Source: Peromyscus leucopus
Taxonomy: Eukaryota; Chordata; Mammalia; Rodentia; Cricetidae
NCBI RefSeq assembly: GCF_004664715.2
Contig: NC_051068.1
Location: forward strand, 51,062,953 to 51,126,952
DNA: 64,000 nt
Direction: 5' to 3'
The notes under the pieces are model-generated. The model was not told where the DNA came from, did not search any database, and saw nothing but the letters and a program-made list of their open reading frames with translations. Made by a program: the position numbers and the translations under genes. Shown here in pieces: positions 22,601 to 35,165 of this stretch. Positions within the stretch are counted from its first letter, which is position 1; every line of letters starts with the position of its first letter.

Positions 22601-23454
22601 GACACATTGATTTTGGATTTCTTTGCCCTCTGACTGTGAGAAAATTAATTTCCATTGTTATGAGCTACCTAGTTTGTGGGTCATTGCTATGGCAACAGTG
22701 AGAAGCTAACATAATCCCATGAAATAAGGGAGAAAGGACACTATGCCTTTTTATGTTGAACAGGATGATAATAGATGTTCCTGCTGGATTTATCTTTTTC
22801 CAAAAGGCCTTGAAGCTTTAGATGCCAGGTATATATTCTAAATCTGGCTCGCTAAGAAGATCATGCAGGGAAATCACACTGAGACAAAGCAAAACATTTA
22901 AGGAACTCATTCCCCAAACCTGTTTTGTATTTTCACACCAGAAACTAAATGCTTGACTGAGTGAACTCTATTTTTCTAGCCCAGCCTTGCATGTATCTAA
23001 CATTCATGTGAATAAATTAAGCATCATCCCCACAATTAGCTCAACATAGAATTTTAAAAGAAAAATACATTTTTATTGTTACATGAGGTATCCAAGTTTG
23101 GGGTTAGTTTACATTGTCTTAGTGAATGAAATAGATCAGTTTACCAAACTTGGGTGCTAACAAAACAAAACAAAAAAAGAAACATGGGATTGTCTAAGTG
23201 AATAACAGGAAAGAAAATATGTATATACATCAATAATTTCATCACTTCCCACCAAATCTTCAGTGAGATTTTGTACTATTCTAAAAGAATTGAATGAAGT
23301 TACCATTGAGAATTAAATGATCAAAGTGTATTTAAGAGATGCAGGATAATGATCTTAGTTATCTAGTAACAGAAACTAAGCTTCACTATCATCAGTAACA
23401 ATACAGAAATGAAGTGTTGGAGTAATGGAATGCTCTATGCTACATATGATATAT
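19666..23454. other. Long anonymous interval, possible conserved non-coding DNA
   Basis: Mostly unique-looking, moderately AT-rich sequence without young repeats. The block at about 21100-21640 is of higher complexity, with several TAAT/ATTA and homeobox-like words, and could be conserved non-coding DNA. That is a guess without alignment. No coding exon was recognised; the frame at 22403-22591 has no motif. Confidence 0.35.
22570..22722. mobile_element. Possible old LTR 3' end
   Basis: The words 'tgagctacctagtttgtggg' and 'ttgctatggcaacagtgaga' followed by 'agctaacata' resemble the terminal part of old mammalian MaLR/MLT LTRs. Weak evidence only. Confidence 0.25.
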
Positions 23455-23542
23455 GATTATATATACATATATATGTGTATATATATGTGTGTGTGCGTGT
23501 GTGTGTGCACGCGCGCATGTGTGTGTGTGTGTGTGTGTGTGT
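23455..23542 (+). repeat. Compound (TA)n/(TG)n/(CG)n repeat
   Basis: Alternating purine-pyrimidine DNA, including a CACGCGCGCATG core between TG tracts. Strong left-handed-helix potential. Confidence 0.95.
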
Positions 23543-24765
23543 ATTATTTTTAGACCTCATTAGGTTATGAATGTTTTTTTTTCTAGATAACATCTATATT
23601 TGGTCTCACCCTCTTTATGTACTATTATAACAATAGATTAGAATGATATAGGACCTACATGCAGAAGTGTTCATCTTATCTATATATTCTTGATAAACTG
23701 TGTCATTCATGGATACTTTAGGTCAGTCTGTACTATTACACTTAATCTACATTGTCAAAATAAAATAAGTAAATTGTTTTAACACTATTGATTTGGTCAG
23801 GCCATTGTCATGGTATATCTTATTAAATTTAATCCTATAACTTATTCCAGGTATGCTTTATATTTTTCAGCGTAGAATTCTGCACCATCAGCTGTTAGAA
23901 GTTTTACCTAGATATGTAATTTTGCATGCCTTGATAAATGCCTTATTCATAATTTATTGTATATACAATATCTTTTCCTTGAATATAAGTTATACTTTCA
24001 ATATCAATCTTGTAGCAAAACACTTTTCTACATATACTTAAGATCACTTCTTGAGATTTTGTTCACAGAAAAATAGATTGTCTGTGAATAATCAAAAGAT
24101 TGGTTCAGTTATTTCAACAGTTACATATATGGGACTTCTTTTACAGCATTCAAAGGAAGTATTATCAGAAACTATGTTCTACATAAGAAGAAAATTTGTA
24201 GTATATTATTGGGTGTGCTGCCAGCCACAAATATTTAATTTTAGTAAATATTTGTCCTAAAATTATATAATTCATCTTTTAATGCTAATTTATGACATGT
24301 TATTCTCATTAAACTTAAATTTAATCAGTTTCCCACCTCTAAAGTCTTCTAATGAGTTTTGCTCTTTTCTTTTTTTTAACTTGGCAAATTCATAGTTTGA
24401 ACATTAGACCACCGAAAATATTTGAGGTAACTTTAGTTATAATCTTCTTATACTGGGTTCAATTTTAAAATTTTTATTGAGAATTGTTTCTGTATTCACA
24501 ACAGAAATTCATCTTTAAGTTTCTTTTTCTGAATGGTAAAAGGAAAGGACATCACTTTTTAAAACGTAATTGACTATTTCTTTTTCTGATCTGATAAAGC
24601 AACATGGGATATGTTTATGTAGCTCATGTCCTGGGCACACCAGATGGAAATTGTCATATGATTATTTATATAATCTGTCTGCTAAGCTGATTTTTAAATT
24701 ATTTTTCTTTTTATAATAAATTCTCAACAATAATAAATGAGAAGAATAGAAGTCAAAGTTTCTTT
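23543..24765. other. Anonymous AT-rich DNA
   Basis: No repeats or coding exons recognised; the plus frames at 23853-24041 and 24051-24260 are low-complexity and unconvincing. Confidence 0.5.
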
Positions 24766-26620
24766 AATTAAAGATATGATAGTATACATAAGTGACCCTA
24801 AAAATTTCACCCAAAGCTCCCACAGCTGATGAGCACTTTCAGCAAATAGCAGGATACCAAATTAACAGACAAAAGCAGTAGCCTTCCTATGTGCAAATGG
24901 CTAATGGACTGTGAAAGAAATCAAGGCATCTATACCTTTCACATTACACTTAAAAAAAAATCTTTGGGTAATGCTAACTAAGCAAGTGAAAAACTGTGTG
25001 ATAAAAACTTTAAGATGTTGAAGAAAATTATCAGAGGATGAAAAGATCTCCTGTGATTGTACATTGGTAAGATTAATATAGTGAAAATGGCCATCCTAAC
25101 ATAAGCAATCTACAGATTCAATATAATAAAAATCAAAACAATTTTTCACAGATATTGAAAGCACAATTTCCAAATAAATATGAAAACACAAAAAAATCCA
25201 GAATGACCCAAACCTTCTTGTATAATAAAAGAACTGCTGAGGGTATCACCATCCCTAATTTAAATTTTACTATATAGACAAATAGTAAAAACAGCAAGGT
25301 ATTGACAAAAAGCACACACATTGATCAACAGAATTAATTGAAGACTAAGACATAAGTATACATACCTATTTTTGAAAAAAAAAAGTGAGAAATACACACT
25401 GGAAAAACACAGCATCATCAACAAATGGTCTTGGTCAAACTAGATAGACGCATGTAGAAGAATCTAAATAGACCCATATTTGTCACCCTGTACAAAACAC
25501 AACTCCACTATAAATAGACCAAAAGCCTCCATGAAAGATCAGATACATTTAATCTGATAAAAGAGAAACTGAGAAATTATCTTGATATCATTGGAACAGG
25601 AAAAGACTTTCTGAGCTGAACAGTGATAGTACTAACATTGACAACAACAATAAATGGGGCCTTATTGAACTGAAAAGCTGCTGTATGGCAAAGGACACCA
25701 TCATTTGGACAAAGTTACAGGCTACAGAACAAGAAAAGTTTTTTTTTTTTTTTAACCAACAATTCATCTGATAGAGAGCTACTATTTAACATATATAAAA
25801 TTTGGACATTAAGAAAACAAATAACCTAATTAAAATATGGGGTGCAAATCTAAACAAAAATTCAAGAAGAGGGTAATACAAATGGCTGAGAAGCACTTCA
25901 AATCTTTTAAATCCTTAGTCTTCTGGAATATACAAGTCAAAACTACTTTGAAATTTCATCTTAAAGCAGTAATAATGGCCGGGAACAAATACACTGAGCA
26001 TAGCCAGATAATGTGCAGAGAATGAGAGAGCATGGAACACTCAGTTGTTAATGGGATGTCTCCCTCCATTGAATCCCTCCTCTTAGGACTCAGGAAACCT
26101 TGCAAAAGAGGAGACCGGGAGATTGTAAGAGTCAGAGGGGATGGAGAACACCAAGGAAACAAAGCTTTCTAAACAGCAACAGAGACTCACATATGAATTC
26201 ACAGAGACTTGTAACATGAACAGGACTTGCATGGGTCTGCACCAGATGGGGTCCCAGTTGACTGAGAGACTATATTAACAAAAAATCGAATCCCTAACTC
26301 AAAACTAATCTCCAAATGATAATCACTTACAGATGAAAAATTAGTTTTTCTAGTGAATCTCATTGAGGATATAAAGCACTCTTAAGGCCAGGCTCAATAG
26401 AAGATGGCCAACGTAAAAGGAACTCAATTGAATATTTGAATATTTGATTGTTTGATTGATTGAATTTTGTCTCAGAACATTTATTCAGGGTATTTATTCT
26501 TTCTTTCTTTTTTAAAAATTTTATTGATTTTTTTGCCTTACATATCTTTTGCATATATACTATGGCTTCCTGTTTTATGATTTTATGGGATTTCTATGTG
26601 TTGGAACGTTTGTGTCTCCA

Positions 26621-26656
<36 letters not shown>

Positions 26657-26900
26657 TATGTGCTTTTTTCCTTAGCTTTTTTCTTCTGTTTGTTGTATTG
26701 CAATGTTTGTTTTTGTTTTGTCTTATTGTATTTTATTATAATTCTTTAGATGTGACTTTGTTTTTTAATGAGAGACAGAATTGGAGTGCATTAGGATGGA
26801 AGAAAGTATAAGGAGGATCATGGAGGACTTGTGGAAGGGCAACTCTAATCAGAATATATTGCCTGAAAAGATCTATTTTCAAAATAGAAAACTAGAAAAT
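24766..26900 (+). mobile_element. 5'-truncated, heavily decayed LINE-1
   Basis: Begins at the ORF2 segment just after the FADD box ('gatatgatagtatacataag'), aligning with 15944 onward of the 15.7-kb L1. It continues through ORF2 C-terminal text ('gaaaatggccatcctaacat', 'aaagctgctgtatggcaaag') and a 3'UTR ending 'cagaatatattgcctgaaaa' near 26880. Many small indels and stops make it older than the 15.7-kb copy. Confidence 0.8.
26620..26658 (+). repeat. (ATT)n microsatellite in L1 3'UTR
   Basis: About 11 ATT units with one ACT interruption. It creates poly-Ile/Leu/Tyr frames in all three phases. Confidence 0.95.
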
Positions 26901-27494
26901 AAAAAGAATCATGTTAATGTTTACCTACATTTGACACAAGGCTTAGAATTCTGAAAGGTGTCTTCCACGAGGGTGATGTCACAGAGACCTTAAGTGATGA
27001 TTTTTTTCATTTAGTAGTTTCATCTATACATTTTCAAAGTCTTTTTTGTTTTTCTACTCCTGCAGTTTTCCAAGTAACCTTAATATTTTATTAGGTTAAT
27101 TATTACTCATTTAAAAGCTTGAGGGCAATATTCCATCAATCCTAAAGCCTCTCTAGATCCTATAGACTTGTTCTCTGGAATTATCAAGGTACAAATTCTC
27201 TGCACTTTTAGCCACAGAGTCATTCAGCTCTCTAATTACTACACTCAAATGTAGCTCAGAAGAAAGCTACGTTTCTTACCTACTAGAGAAAGGCCATCTT
27301 TTCTGTTAACAGTGCAAAAGGCCATTCTGTGAGATTTTCCTTAAACATAGCCTCTTCATTCTTGTAAGGCAATTCTGTTTTGACAGATATTGTTTCCTTT
27401 TGCTGTTAAACAATTCTCAGTGTCATGTTTCATGACCTTTCCAAAGTGTAATTATTCAAGGTGTGATGAATCATATGTGGTCATGGAGAATTTT
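26901..27494. other. Anonymous DNA
   Basis: No feature recognised. Confidence 0.5.
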
Positions 27495-27690
27495 TAATTT
27501 TTGAGATTATAATACAATAATGACATTTCTCCCTTCCCTTACCTCCCTTCAAACCCTCCCATATATCCCCTTCTACTCTCCTCCAAGCTCATAGGCTCTT
27601 TTTTCATTAATTGTTAAAATATATAATCAACATGTCAAAGTAGGTGGAGAAAATCGCAGGAAGGCTCAATGATACACAGAGAACCATAGG
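27495..27690 (-). mobile_element. LINE-1 3'UTR fragment, antisense
   Basis: The plus text 'cccttcaaaccctcccatat', 'ctcataggctcttttttcat' and 'taattgttaaaatatataat' matches the reverse of old rodent L1 3'UTRs, the segment neighbouring the one seen at 7.1 kb. Confidence 0.55.
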
Positions 27691-28389
27691 CACCTGCGCG
27701 TTCTCTTTGATTGTTTCCTGTCTAGGCTGTTACTTTTTGGGGGGTGTAGGTGACGTGGTGGGGGCATAGGGGAAGAAGTTGTCATAGAAGCCTTCTATGT
27801 TCCTCTTTCTCAATTGTGAGTCCGCAGTCATTGATATCACTCCAAAAATAGCTTCCTTGTCCTTTACAGTTAGAAGGAGCACAGATGGTAAAATTCCACG
27901 TTATCCAGCAACAGGAAAGACATCAGACCTCTACACTATAACAACAAGGAATTTTAATGTCCTACCATGTGACACAACAAAAAACAAGTCAATAACAGGA
28001 CATCAAAATCCAATTAAGTTTGAAAGCTTTTAACAAATGTTGTTAAACTATCAACATATTTGGTGACTTTTAGATAAATTCTATGGTAAGTAGATAACCA
28101 AAGTTGACTCCAGATATACTAAAGATTAACTTTTTAAAGAAACCACTGAAAACTATGATGAATAGTAATAATATTATTATGAGATCATTGAAATCTGTAA
28201 TTGAAGAATGAAAATTGTGAACTAGATGATATTCAAACAAATTAATAAGTATATAATATGTAACTATGAAAATTTTACTATAAACATTTTTTCTGTACAA
28301 AATATTAATAAATCTGAAAGGAATGGAGAACAAACTAATAAAACAAAGTATGTGTGGTCTTTTTATATAAGGATGTAGACTAATTAATA
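27691..28389. other. Anonymous DNA
   Basis: No repeat or coding sequence recognised; the 78- and 87-codon frames at 27797-28033 (+) and 28070-28333 (-) have no motif. Confidence 0.45.
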
Positions 28390-28710
28390 ATCTTAAGAAA
28401 ATGACTGTGTTGATGGTACATGTGGTATATGCTTGATGCCCAAGTATGAGGAGCTGAGTTCAGATCCCCAGAACCCACATAAAAAAAATCAAGTGTGGTA
28501 GCATGTGACTGCATTCCAGTGCTGGGTACACAGAGAAAAAGAGATCCCTGGAGCACATTAAGGAGCCACTCTAGCTGAATCTATGGTTAAGTGAGAGATC
28601 CCATCTCAGAAAACAAAGTGAGAATGTCTGAGGAGTTTAGACCCATTGCCTCCTGACATACAATTATACATGCACCATTATGCACACAAATGTATATGCA
28701 CATCGTGCTT
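28390..28710 (+). mobile_element. B4/RSINE1-type SINE
   Basis: A tRNA-like B-box ('gagttcagatccccagaacc'), then the B1-like middle ('gatccctggagcacattaag', 'agagatcccatctcagaaaa') and a CA-rich 3' part. Same family order as 6360-6668. Confidence 0.75.
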
Positions 28711-30105
28711 GTACACATTTATGCACACACTCACATACCCACCACCTTCATTTGTGTACATAGCCATAAGCATACCACATGCACACAGACACATGAGTAA
28801 ATGGAAATGTGGGAAAAACCTATCAAAAATAACCCAAAGATCAGGAAGTAAATATACAGTACGTGAAATAATTTTCATTCCCCATTAATTGCAGTGTTTA
28901 GACATGAAATCATATAGTAAAGAATCTGAATTTTACTGTATTTGCAAACAGGAGTGTTAGCCTGTTTTCATTTCTGCTTCCTAAAGTGGAAAGACATTGG
29001 TCCTTTGGGTAAGACACAAAGCTCATTATTTACAACAAAAGGATTCGTCAGGGAAGTATTTTGTGTCAGTTCTCATTGCCTTGACAACAAGATGGTTCCA
29101 AGAGGCAAAGACAGAGGGAACAAAAGCATTTAGTGAGAACTGGTTACAGGAGAGAGATCCTGATTTACGACACCCTGAACTGAAAAAAGTCTCTAGCCAA
29201 TCTGTCCATCCTGTCCTGTGAAGACAGCTCCCCGACCCTGCTGGAATGTAAACAAATGCCTCATAGAGAAGGGGGAACATCTCTAGATTTATGAAACTGA
29301 GAGGTCCCAAGAAAAGGTGCCTCTAAACTCTGGGCATGGGGGGTCACTGCTGTTATCTTTACCACCCATATATGTGCCTGCCTTTGCTCCAGAGGGACAT
29401 TGACTCTGTCCTCTGTATTTCAGGGTAATTGTAAAAGCTTTGTTTAAAGAATAATTTTTAAGCAGAAGGAACATGATGTCTGTATTTATAGGGCTAGTGT
29501 AGATAATGGAAGATTATCTTTCAGAGTAAATGAAGGTGAAGAATGATAAACTGTGAAATTTTAATCAATTTTTATCCTCAAAGAAGCACACACACATTTG
29601 TACATTGGGGTCCAGACACGCAGATACACGCTATTGGTATGTACTTAGATTTCTTGTATGCACATTATATTTGGAAATTATTGCAAATTCCTCTGAAAGC
29701 ATGTTTAAAACATGAATAGATATCAGTATGATTCATATTATTTGATTCAGTAGACTCATATAAATCTAGGCTAAAATAAAATGGCATTTAAAGTTTTATA
29801 AACCATACTGTGGTACTATTTTCTCTTAGTTATGTCAAATTTAAAAGAACATATTATATAAAATAAGAATAATGACAAAATACACTTGTAATGTCTACAC
29901 AATAGAAACCATAAAGAAGCATTGTCTAGGAAACAGGCTCTAAGATAATGTTAGCTCAAGACTCGTTTTGACTAAAGCTGGAAAATTCACAGATACAGAT
30001 GTGGGTGAATACATATGTATTTAAATATGTAAAGACAAATGCTGGTATATAAGTATAGTAATGAGAGAAAGAAGAGTTATTAGGGGACTTTTTTGGGGGC
30101 CCCAG
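28711..30105. other. Anonymous DNA
   Basis: Unique-looking. Overlapping frames on both strands near 28940-29474 show no domain; they reflect a locally GC-richer patch. Confidence 0.4.
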
Positions 30106-30548
30106 TGTTGGGGTTCAGTGTTGGGGTTCAGTCTGACCTATCAAAGGGTCCCTTGAAAGGGGAAGCAAGAAATTGAGAAATGCTAGATAGGAAATACAGA
30201 AGTAGATAAAGAAATAAGATAGAGACACAGGATAGCTTCGGGATGGCCCTGGGTCAATACCCAGCAGACTCAAGTTTATTTCTAATGGGTTTTTTATACA
30301 TTAGCAAGAGGAGAGTCAAAAGACCTCCCCCTTTTAAGATCAAAGCATAATGTACAACCAAGTGTAGACCCTTCAAAACACCTGGTAACCACGCCCCACA
30401 GGAAAGCATGTTGTGATTAGACCTTGAAGTATAAGACATCTGGTGACTGTGCCTTTGAAACCTATTATGCAGCCTTGGAGAGCAAAATAAACTCTGACTC
30501 TCTGGCTTTGGATGAAACCACAAGTTGGAAACTTTGTGGGATCCCACA
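30106..30548 (-). mobile_element. ERV LTR (solo or fragment), antisense
   Basis: On the minus strand it starts TGTGGGATCCCACAAAG, has a TATA box (TGTATAAAAAAC, about 30289-30300) and AATAAA close by (30275-30280), and ends ACTGAACCCCAACA. The last 13 bp are duplicated in tandem (30106-30118 and 30119-30131). No target duplication was found, so the ends are approximate. Probably class II. The 97-codon minus frame at 30254-30547 lies entirely inside it. Confidence 0.6.
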
Positions 30549-30550
30549 AG
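30533..30550. repeat. 16-bp perfect palindrome at LTR edge
   Basis: TTGTGGGATCCCACAA is its own reverse complement and sits at the presumed LTR start. Confidence 0.85.
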
Positions 30551-30589
30551 GATTACATTCCTTTTCAGGTAAATCTGTGAGTAATCTCA

Positions 30590-30752
30590 AATTCTGGGAT
30601 TATAGGCATGAGCCACAACGAGCTGATTCTTCATTTTTATTTGTGATATAGAGTCTCACTAACTTGTCCAGGCTGGACTAGAATTTACAGCCTTCCTTCT
30701 TTGGCCTCCAAAGTAATTATAATTTCAGATGTGCCACTACAATGGGCTATGA
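30590..30752 (-). mobile_element. Two old B1-related fragments, antisense
   Basis: A short piece ('ctgggattataggcatgagc') is followed by a second, fuller antisense B1-like unit ('gagtctcactaacttgtcca' to 'gtgccactacaatgggct'). Their tandem placement suggests a truncated copy beside another. Confidence 0.65.
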
Positions 30753-30906
30753 AATTAATTTTTATGATAATTTTTATTATTTGAAATTATAATTACAGTC
30801 TTCCTTTCCTTTTCTCCCTCCATCTCTCCTATGCTACCTTCCCCTTGCTCTGTCTGAAATTCACTGCCTCTTTTTAATTGTGGACACCCATATATACACA
30901 GGAACA

Positions 30907-30989
<83 letters not shown>
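30907..30989 (+). repeat. Compound (CA)n(GA)n microsatellite
   Basis: About 20 CA units pass directly into about 20 GA units. Confidence 0.97.
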
Positions 30990-30990
<1 letters not shown>

Positions 30991-31545
30991 CCCAAATACA
31001 AATAAAACTTTCTCAACCAAATTTAAAATTTAAAATGTATTATATTTTAATATGAAAAATATCTAAGTTTAATTCTGATGTTTAGGGTTTTCTTTACCTT
31101 CCTCCGCTTTGCACTCATTATGTTTCCACACTCTGCAATGCAGGATATTGTAATTGGTTGCATATTGGTGAGTTAATTTTATGGTAAGGTTTATTGGTCA
31201 GGAATTTTGAAAACTAAAGTGTGGTATTAGTTTACACTAAACCTAACAGTGTTATTCACAACAAAGGACATCAGTCCACTTTTGCTTTCCCTTTCTTGTT
31301 ACAATATTTGACTAGATGATTAAAAACAAGAAGAAAAACAAAACAAAACAGTCTCATTGGTCCATCTCTGGATAGTAGCAGGAAATTCAAACCCTAATGC
31401 CCTTCAGGTAAAATACAGAAGTATTAGCCTTCACTCTTCCAATGAGCCCCACCCACTTTCTTTGCTCTAGCCAATGAACTTCTTCGTTTGTTCATTCTTC
31501 CACCCACAGCCTCTCTCATTACATGAGTGGTGTCATTTGATTACA
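30990..31545. other. Anonymous AT-rich DNA
   Basis: No feature recognised. Confidence 0.5.
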
Positions 31546-31549
31546 GAGT

Positions 31550-31870
31550 ACCTCCCTAACCCATGTGCTTGAACATTGGCCTCCAGCTGGTGCTGCTGTT
31601 TGGGAAAGTTGTAGAAGAAACAGGAGGTGAAGCCCCGATGCTGGAGGCAGGCCTTGGGGTTTTAGAGTCTGGCCTCAATTCCTATTTGTCTGTTTCCTGA
31701 CTGCAGATGCAATGTCATCAGCTGGGCCCCTGCTCCTGATGCTAGGCAAACTTTGTCTGAATGGGATGATCCCCTCAGAAGATAAGCTAGAATATGCCCT
31801 TCCTCCTTTCCTGGCCAGTCCTTGGACATAACAATGGGAAAAGACACCAGTACAATGATTTGTGTTCTGC
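31550..31870 (+). repeat. Rodent dispersed repeat (possibly URR1-like)
   Basis: Text such as 'ccagctggtgctgctgtttg', 'tttcctgactgcagatgcaa' and 'gggaaaagacaccagtacaa' recurs widely in rodent genomes as I remember it. I cannot fix the family with certainty. The minus frames at 31662-31997 are by-products. Confidence 0.45.
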
Positions 31871-32214
31871 CCTCTTGAAACGAATTTGAAAGTATGAATT
31901 GGGGCTTCTGTGCCAATTTTGAATGGAGACACTTGATCCCACTCTCCATGTATTTATCATGAAACTGTTTTTCTGCATTCAAGTGCATAGTGTTCAATTA
32001 TATAGAGTATTTTATTTTAAAATATATAACAAAATTTTATTAATTATTTGTATCTACTGTCTTCATCGATGTAGCTTTATAGTGAGAAAGGTCTGTGGTC
32101 TTTTGAGAGAGCAAGCGTTAAGAAGCAAAACATTAGCCACTTAAGAACTTAGCAAAGTAGGCCGTACTACTACAGGGGGCTATGCAAACTATGTGTTGAA
32201 TCATATGTTGAGCC

Positions 32215-33015
32215 ATGTGTTAAAGTACAAGGACCATGCCAAATTGGTCTTGCCCCTCACAGGGCCTGAAAGAGCTGGCCACACCTCCTCACCAGAGAGC
32301 TGACCCTTCTTCTCATCACTGACCCTGGGATAATAGACCCCTATGACCTGACCTGGGCCTAGGAGAGCTGGCCCCATGCACTTGGGAGGGCTGGTCCTAC
32401 CCCTCACCACCTGCATGGCAGATCTGGCTCTGCCCCTCACCTGAAGGTGGTGGCCAGAAGCCAGGACTGACCAGCTTAGCTACCACCAAGGCACAGATTT
32501 AGAGCTTTGATTTGACATTCCCTAACATCTTCCCCATCTGTGACCTACTGGAGTATGTGAAGGAACTGGTCCAGTGAAACTATAGCCACAGGATGTCCAT
32601 GACCAGGGCAACAGTTGGATATCTGGAAGAAGAGTCAGTGAGAGTCCAGTATTGGTGGTGTACCAGAAGCCAGAGGCCTTGAACCTGATCAACAACTCTT
32701 TACACCATGAATATTTGCAAGTGAAGCTTTGTGAACAAGAGGGAATACTACATGATACACAGCAGCTTCCAATGCCACTGAGATGAATGGAGAGGTGATG
32801 AAGAGCTGGGAAAGATGGAGAAGCAGAGTGTTTTGTTTGTTTGTTTGTTTATAATTAATATTCTTATTTGCATTTTATTTAATTTAAATTTTATTATTTC
32901 TTTTTAAATTTCCCTTTACCTGGATGCTGCAAGGGTGAGGGGTGGATATGGAGGAACTGGGAGGTGACTGGGATTGGGATACATGATGTGAAATTCCCAG
33001 TCAATAAAAAAAAAT
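32215..33015 (+). repeat. Dispersed rodent repeat with L1-like 3' end
   Basis: Repeated 'gagctggcc' / 'gctgacc' / 'ctgcccctcacc' words (about 32240-32460) lead into text ending 'catgatgtgaaattcccagt' and an A-rich tail, the latter as in some rodent L1 3' ends. It looks like a retrotransposed unit on the plus strand. Family (perhaps MurSatRep1-like) is uncertain. Confidence 0.45.
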
Positions 33016-33229
33016 ACATTTTTTAAAAATAGTTAACTAACAAGAAAATGTAAGCTGTTAATTTAAATTATGTTTTCTCCCCCATTATTCAGACAATACA
33101 ATAATAGTAGCAAGTAGCAAGTTCTAGTATGTTTCATTTTCCAAATAGCATCTTGTATCCGTTATTTTTCTCAACCACAAATGCCATCATACTTGTTCTG
33201 CCCATTTTCAACACCAACATGAATTAGAT

Positions 33230-33530
33230 TCACCTTCTGAAGTGGCCTCCTATCTGCCAATCTCTCTCTTATTTTCTTACACACACCTCCTAGTGACAGC
33301 CTTTTAAAATATCACCACTCCTTTATCATTAAACCATTAATGAGAATTCTCTAATTTACAGAATATGAAATTTCACAATGTTTTATAATATATAGATTCT
33401 ACTTTGTACATCTTACTCTTCATATAATCTTTCTATTCCGGCCACACATGCTTCTTTTCTGTTTCTTATACTGATTATTTCACCTACAATTCAGACACAG
33501 TACAGTGTATCCCCTATTATATTACATGTA
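33230..33530 (-). mobile_element. Possible ancient L2 fragment, antisense
   Basis: The order of 'cattaatgagaattctctaa' and 'tattccggccacacatgctt' resembles antisense L2 3' regions. Very diverged; low confidence. Confidence 0.25.
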
Positions 33531-34335
33531 CTTCAGGACTGGATATGGGAAATATGAATTACTTCCAAACTCATTAGTGAAGAGGCCCTGATCTGACCCC
33601 TCTGGTGCTCAACTCTTGCTTCTGATCTTCTAGATCCTTCTTAGCACCTTCCCTGCTCCCTTCAATTAACAATTAAATAGTTCATGCTTGCTGAAGTAAA
33701 GCTCTTCAATATTAGTGTATTGCTCTCTGGCTAATTTCTATTCTTTATTAATGTCTATAACAAATACACCACTTTCTAGGCAATGCCATTGATTATTTAA
33801 TGAGACCCAAGATGGCAAACTTTCAGCACCATATATGTCATATATTAGCTATAAATACCCAATAGTGTATCATGATGACGATGTGTGACATATGCTTTTC
33901 TATTATCCAGATTTCCTCTATGTGAGTATACTCAAATAGACTTCCTAATTACCATATGCAGTGTAGAAATCTGCAGTGTTTCTCACTAGAGTATTTTATT
34001 TACTTCCATGGTAGGTCAATCGAAAATCTGCTGTCACTATGCTTGTTTGTATTCTGTATAACCTTTTTCTTTTTCTATATATCCAAATTTCATGTTTACT
34101 TCTCTCCCATAGTTTGTTCTGACACTTGGCATGTATAGGAGATACTTTTAATGAATTAAATTATCAATTCATTATGCCTTTGTATAAGAAACCAATCTAT
34201 TTTGCTGTATGAATGTGAGAAACATTAGCAATCTCACTCTGAGCATCTGGGGGAGGAAGGCACCATTCTTACTATTCATGGTCAATTAAAAAAGGAAGTG
34301 TTACTGGAGATTGTAAAGATTGTAGCTTTCAAAAA
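33531..34335. other. Anonymous DNA
   Basis: No feature recognised. Confidence 0.5.
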
Positions 34336-34830
34336 TGCACAGCTTTTTTAATTAAGAAAAAATTTCCACTCATTTTGCACACCAATCAAAGATCTCCCTC
34401 TTCCCTTCTCCTATCCCCTCCCAACATCCCCCTCCCAACCCACCACTCACTCCTCCCCACAAGAAGGCAAGGCCTCCCATGGGGAGGCACATCCAGTAGA
34501 GGCAAGTGCAAGCCCCTTTCCCTGCCTCAAGTCTTCTGTGAGGTGTCCCATCATAGGTAGTGGGCTCCAAAAAGCCTGCTCATGCACCAGGGATGGATTC
34601 TGATCCTACAGCCAGGGACCCCCCAGGTAGATCAGGCTATACAACTACTGTCTCCCCATGCAGAGGGCCTAGTCCAGTCCCATGCAGGCTCCACAGCCAT
34701 TGATCCAACTTTTATGAGTTCCCACTAGTTTGGAGTGGTCGTCTCTGCAGTTTCCCCACTCTCTTTATTCAATCCCCTTCCAATGACTTCATTTCTCTAC
34801 CAACTTTGTTGTGCTATAACAAGTAAACTT
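34336..34830 (-). mobile_element. LINE-1 3'UTR fragment, antisense
   Basis: Shares ordered text with the 48.3-kb L1: 'ggcaaggcctcccatgggga', 'catgcaccagggatggattc', 'gcagagggcctagtccagtc' and 'gagttcccactagtttggag'. It is the terminal 3'UTR of a minus-strand L1, 5'-truncated. Confidence 0.8.
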
Positions 34831-34964
34831 GCCATAAATAGGGAAGGGAGGGAAAAATATTTATTTTTCTTAGGAATCTGTACAATGTCCATGATTTTCA
34901 TTGTTATTCATTCACATTGGCTTAAATAGAGCAATATAGTTGTCCTCTTCAAAAGAGCATGTGG

Positions 34965-35165
34965 GGGCCAGCAAGATGGTTCAAGAAGTAAAGGCATTTT
35001 CTGAAAAACCTGAATATCTGAGGGTCATCCCAAAACCTACATGGCAAGAGATAAATGACTTCCAAAAATTGTCTTCTGACTTTCCTCTTCCTGCCATGGC
35101 ATATGAGTGCATACATGACCCACACAATCACTAAATAAAATATACTAAAAGGAAAAAGAAAATAT
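34965..35165 (+). mobile_element. B3-type SINE
   Basis: Starts 'ggggccagcaagatggttca', contains 'tcccaaaacctacatggcaa' and 'attgtcttctgactttcctc', and ends 'aataaaatatacta' with an A-rich tail. The 64-codon frame here is not a gene. Confidence 0.75.
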
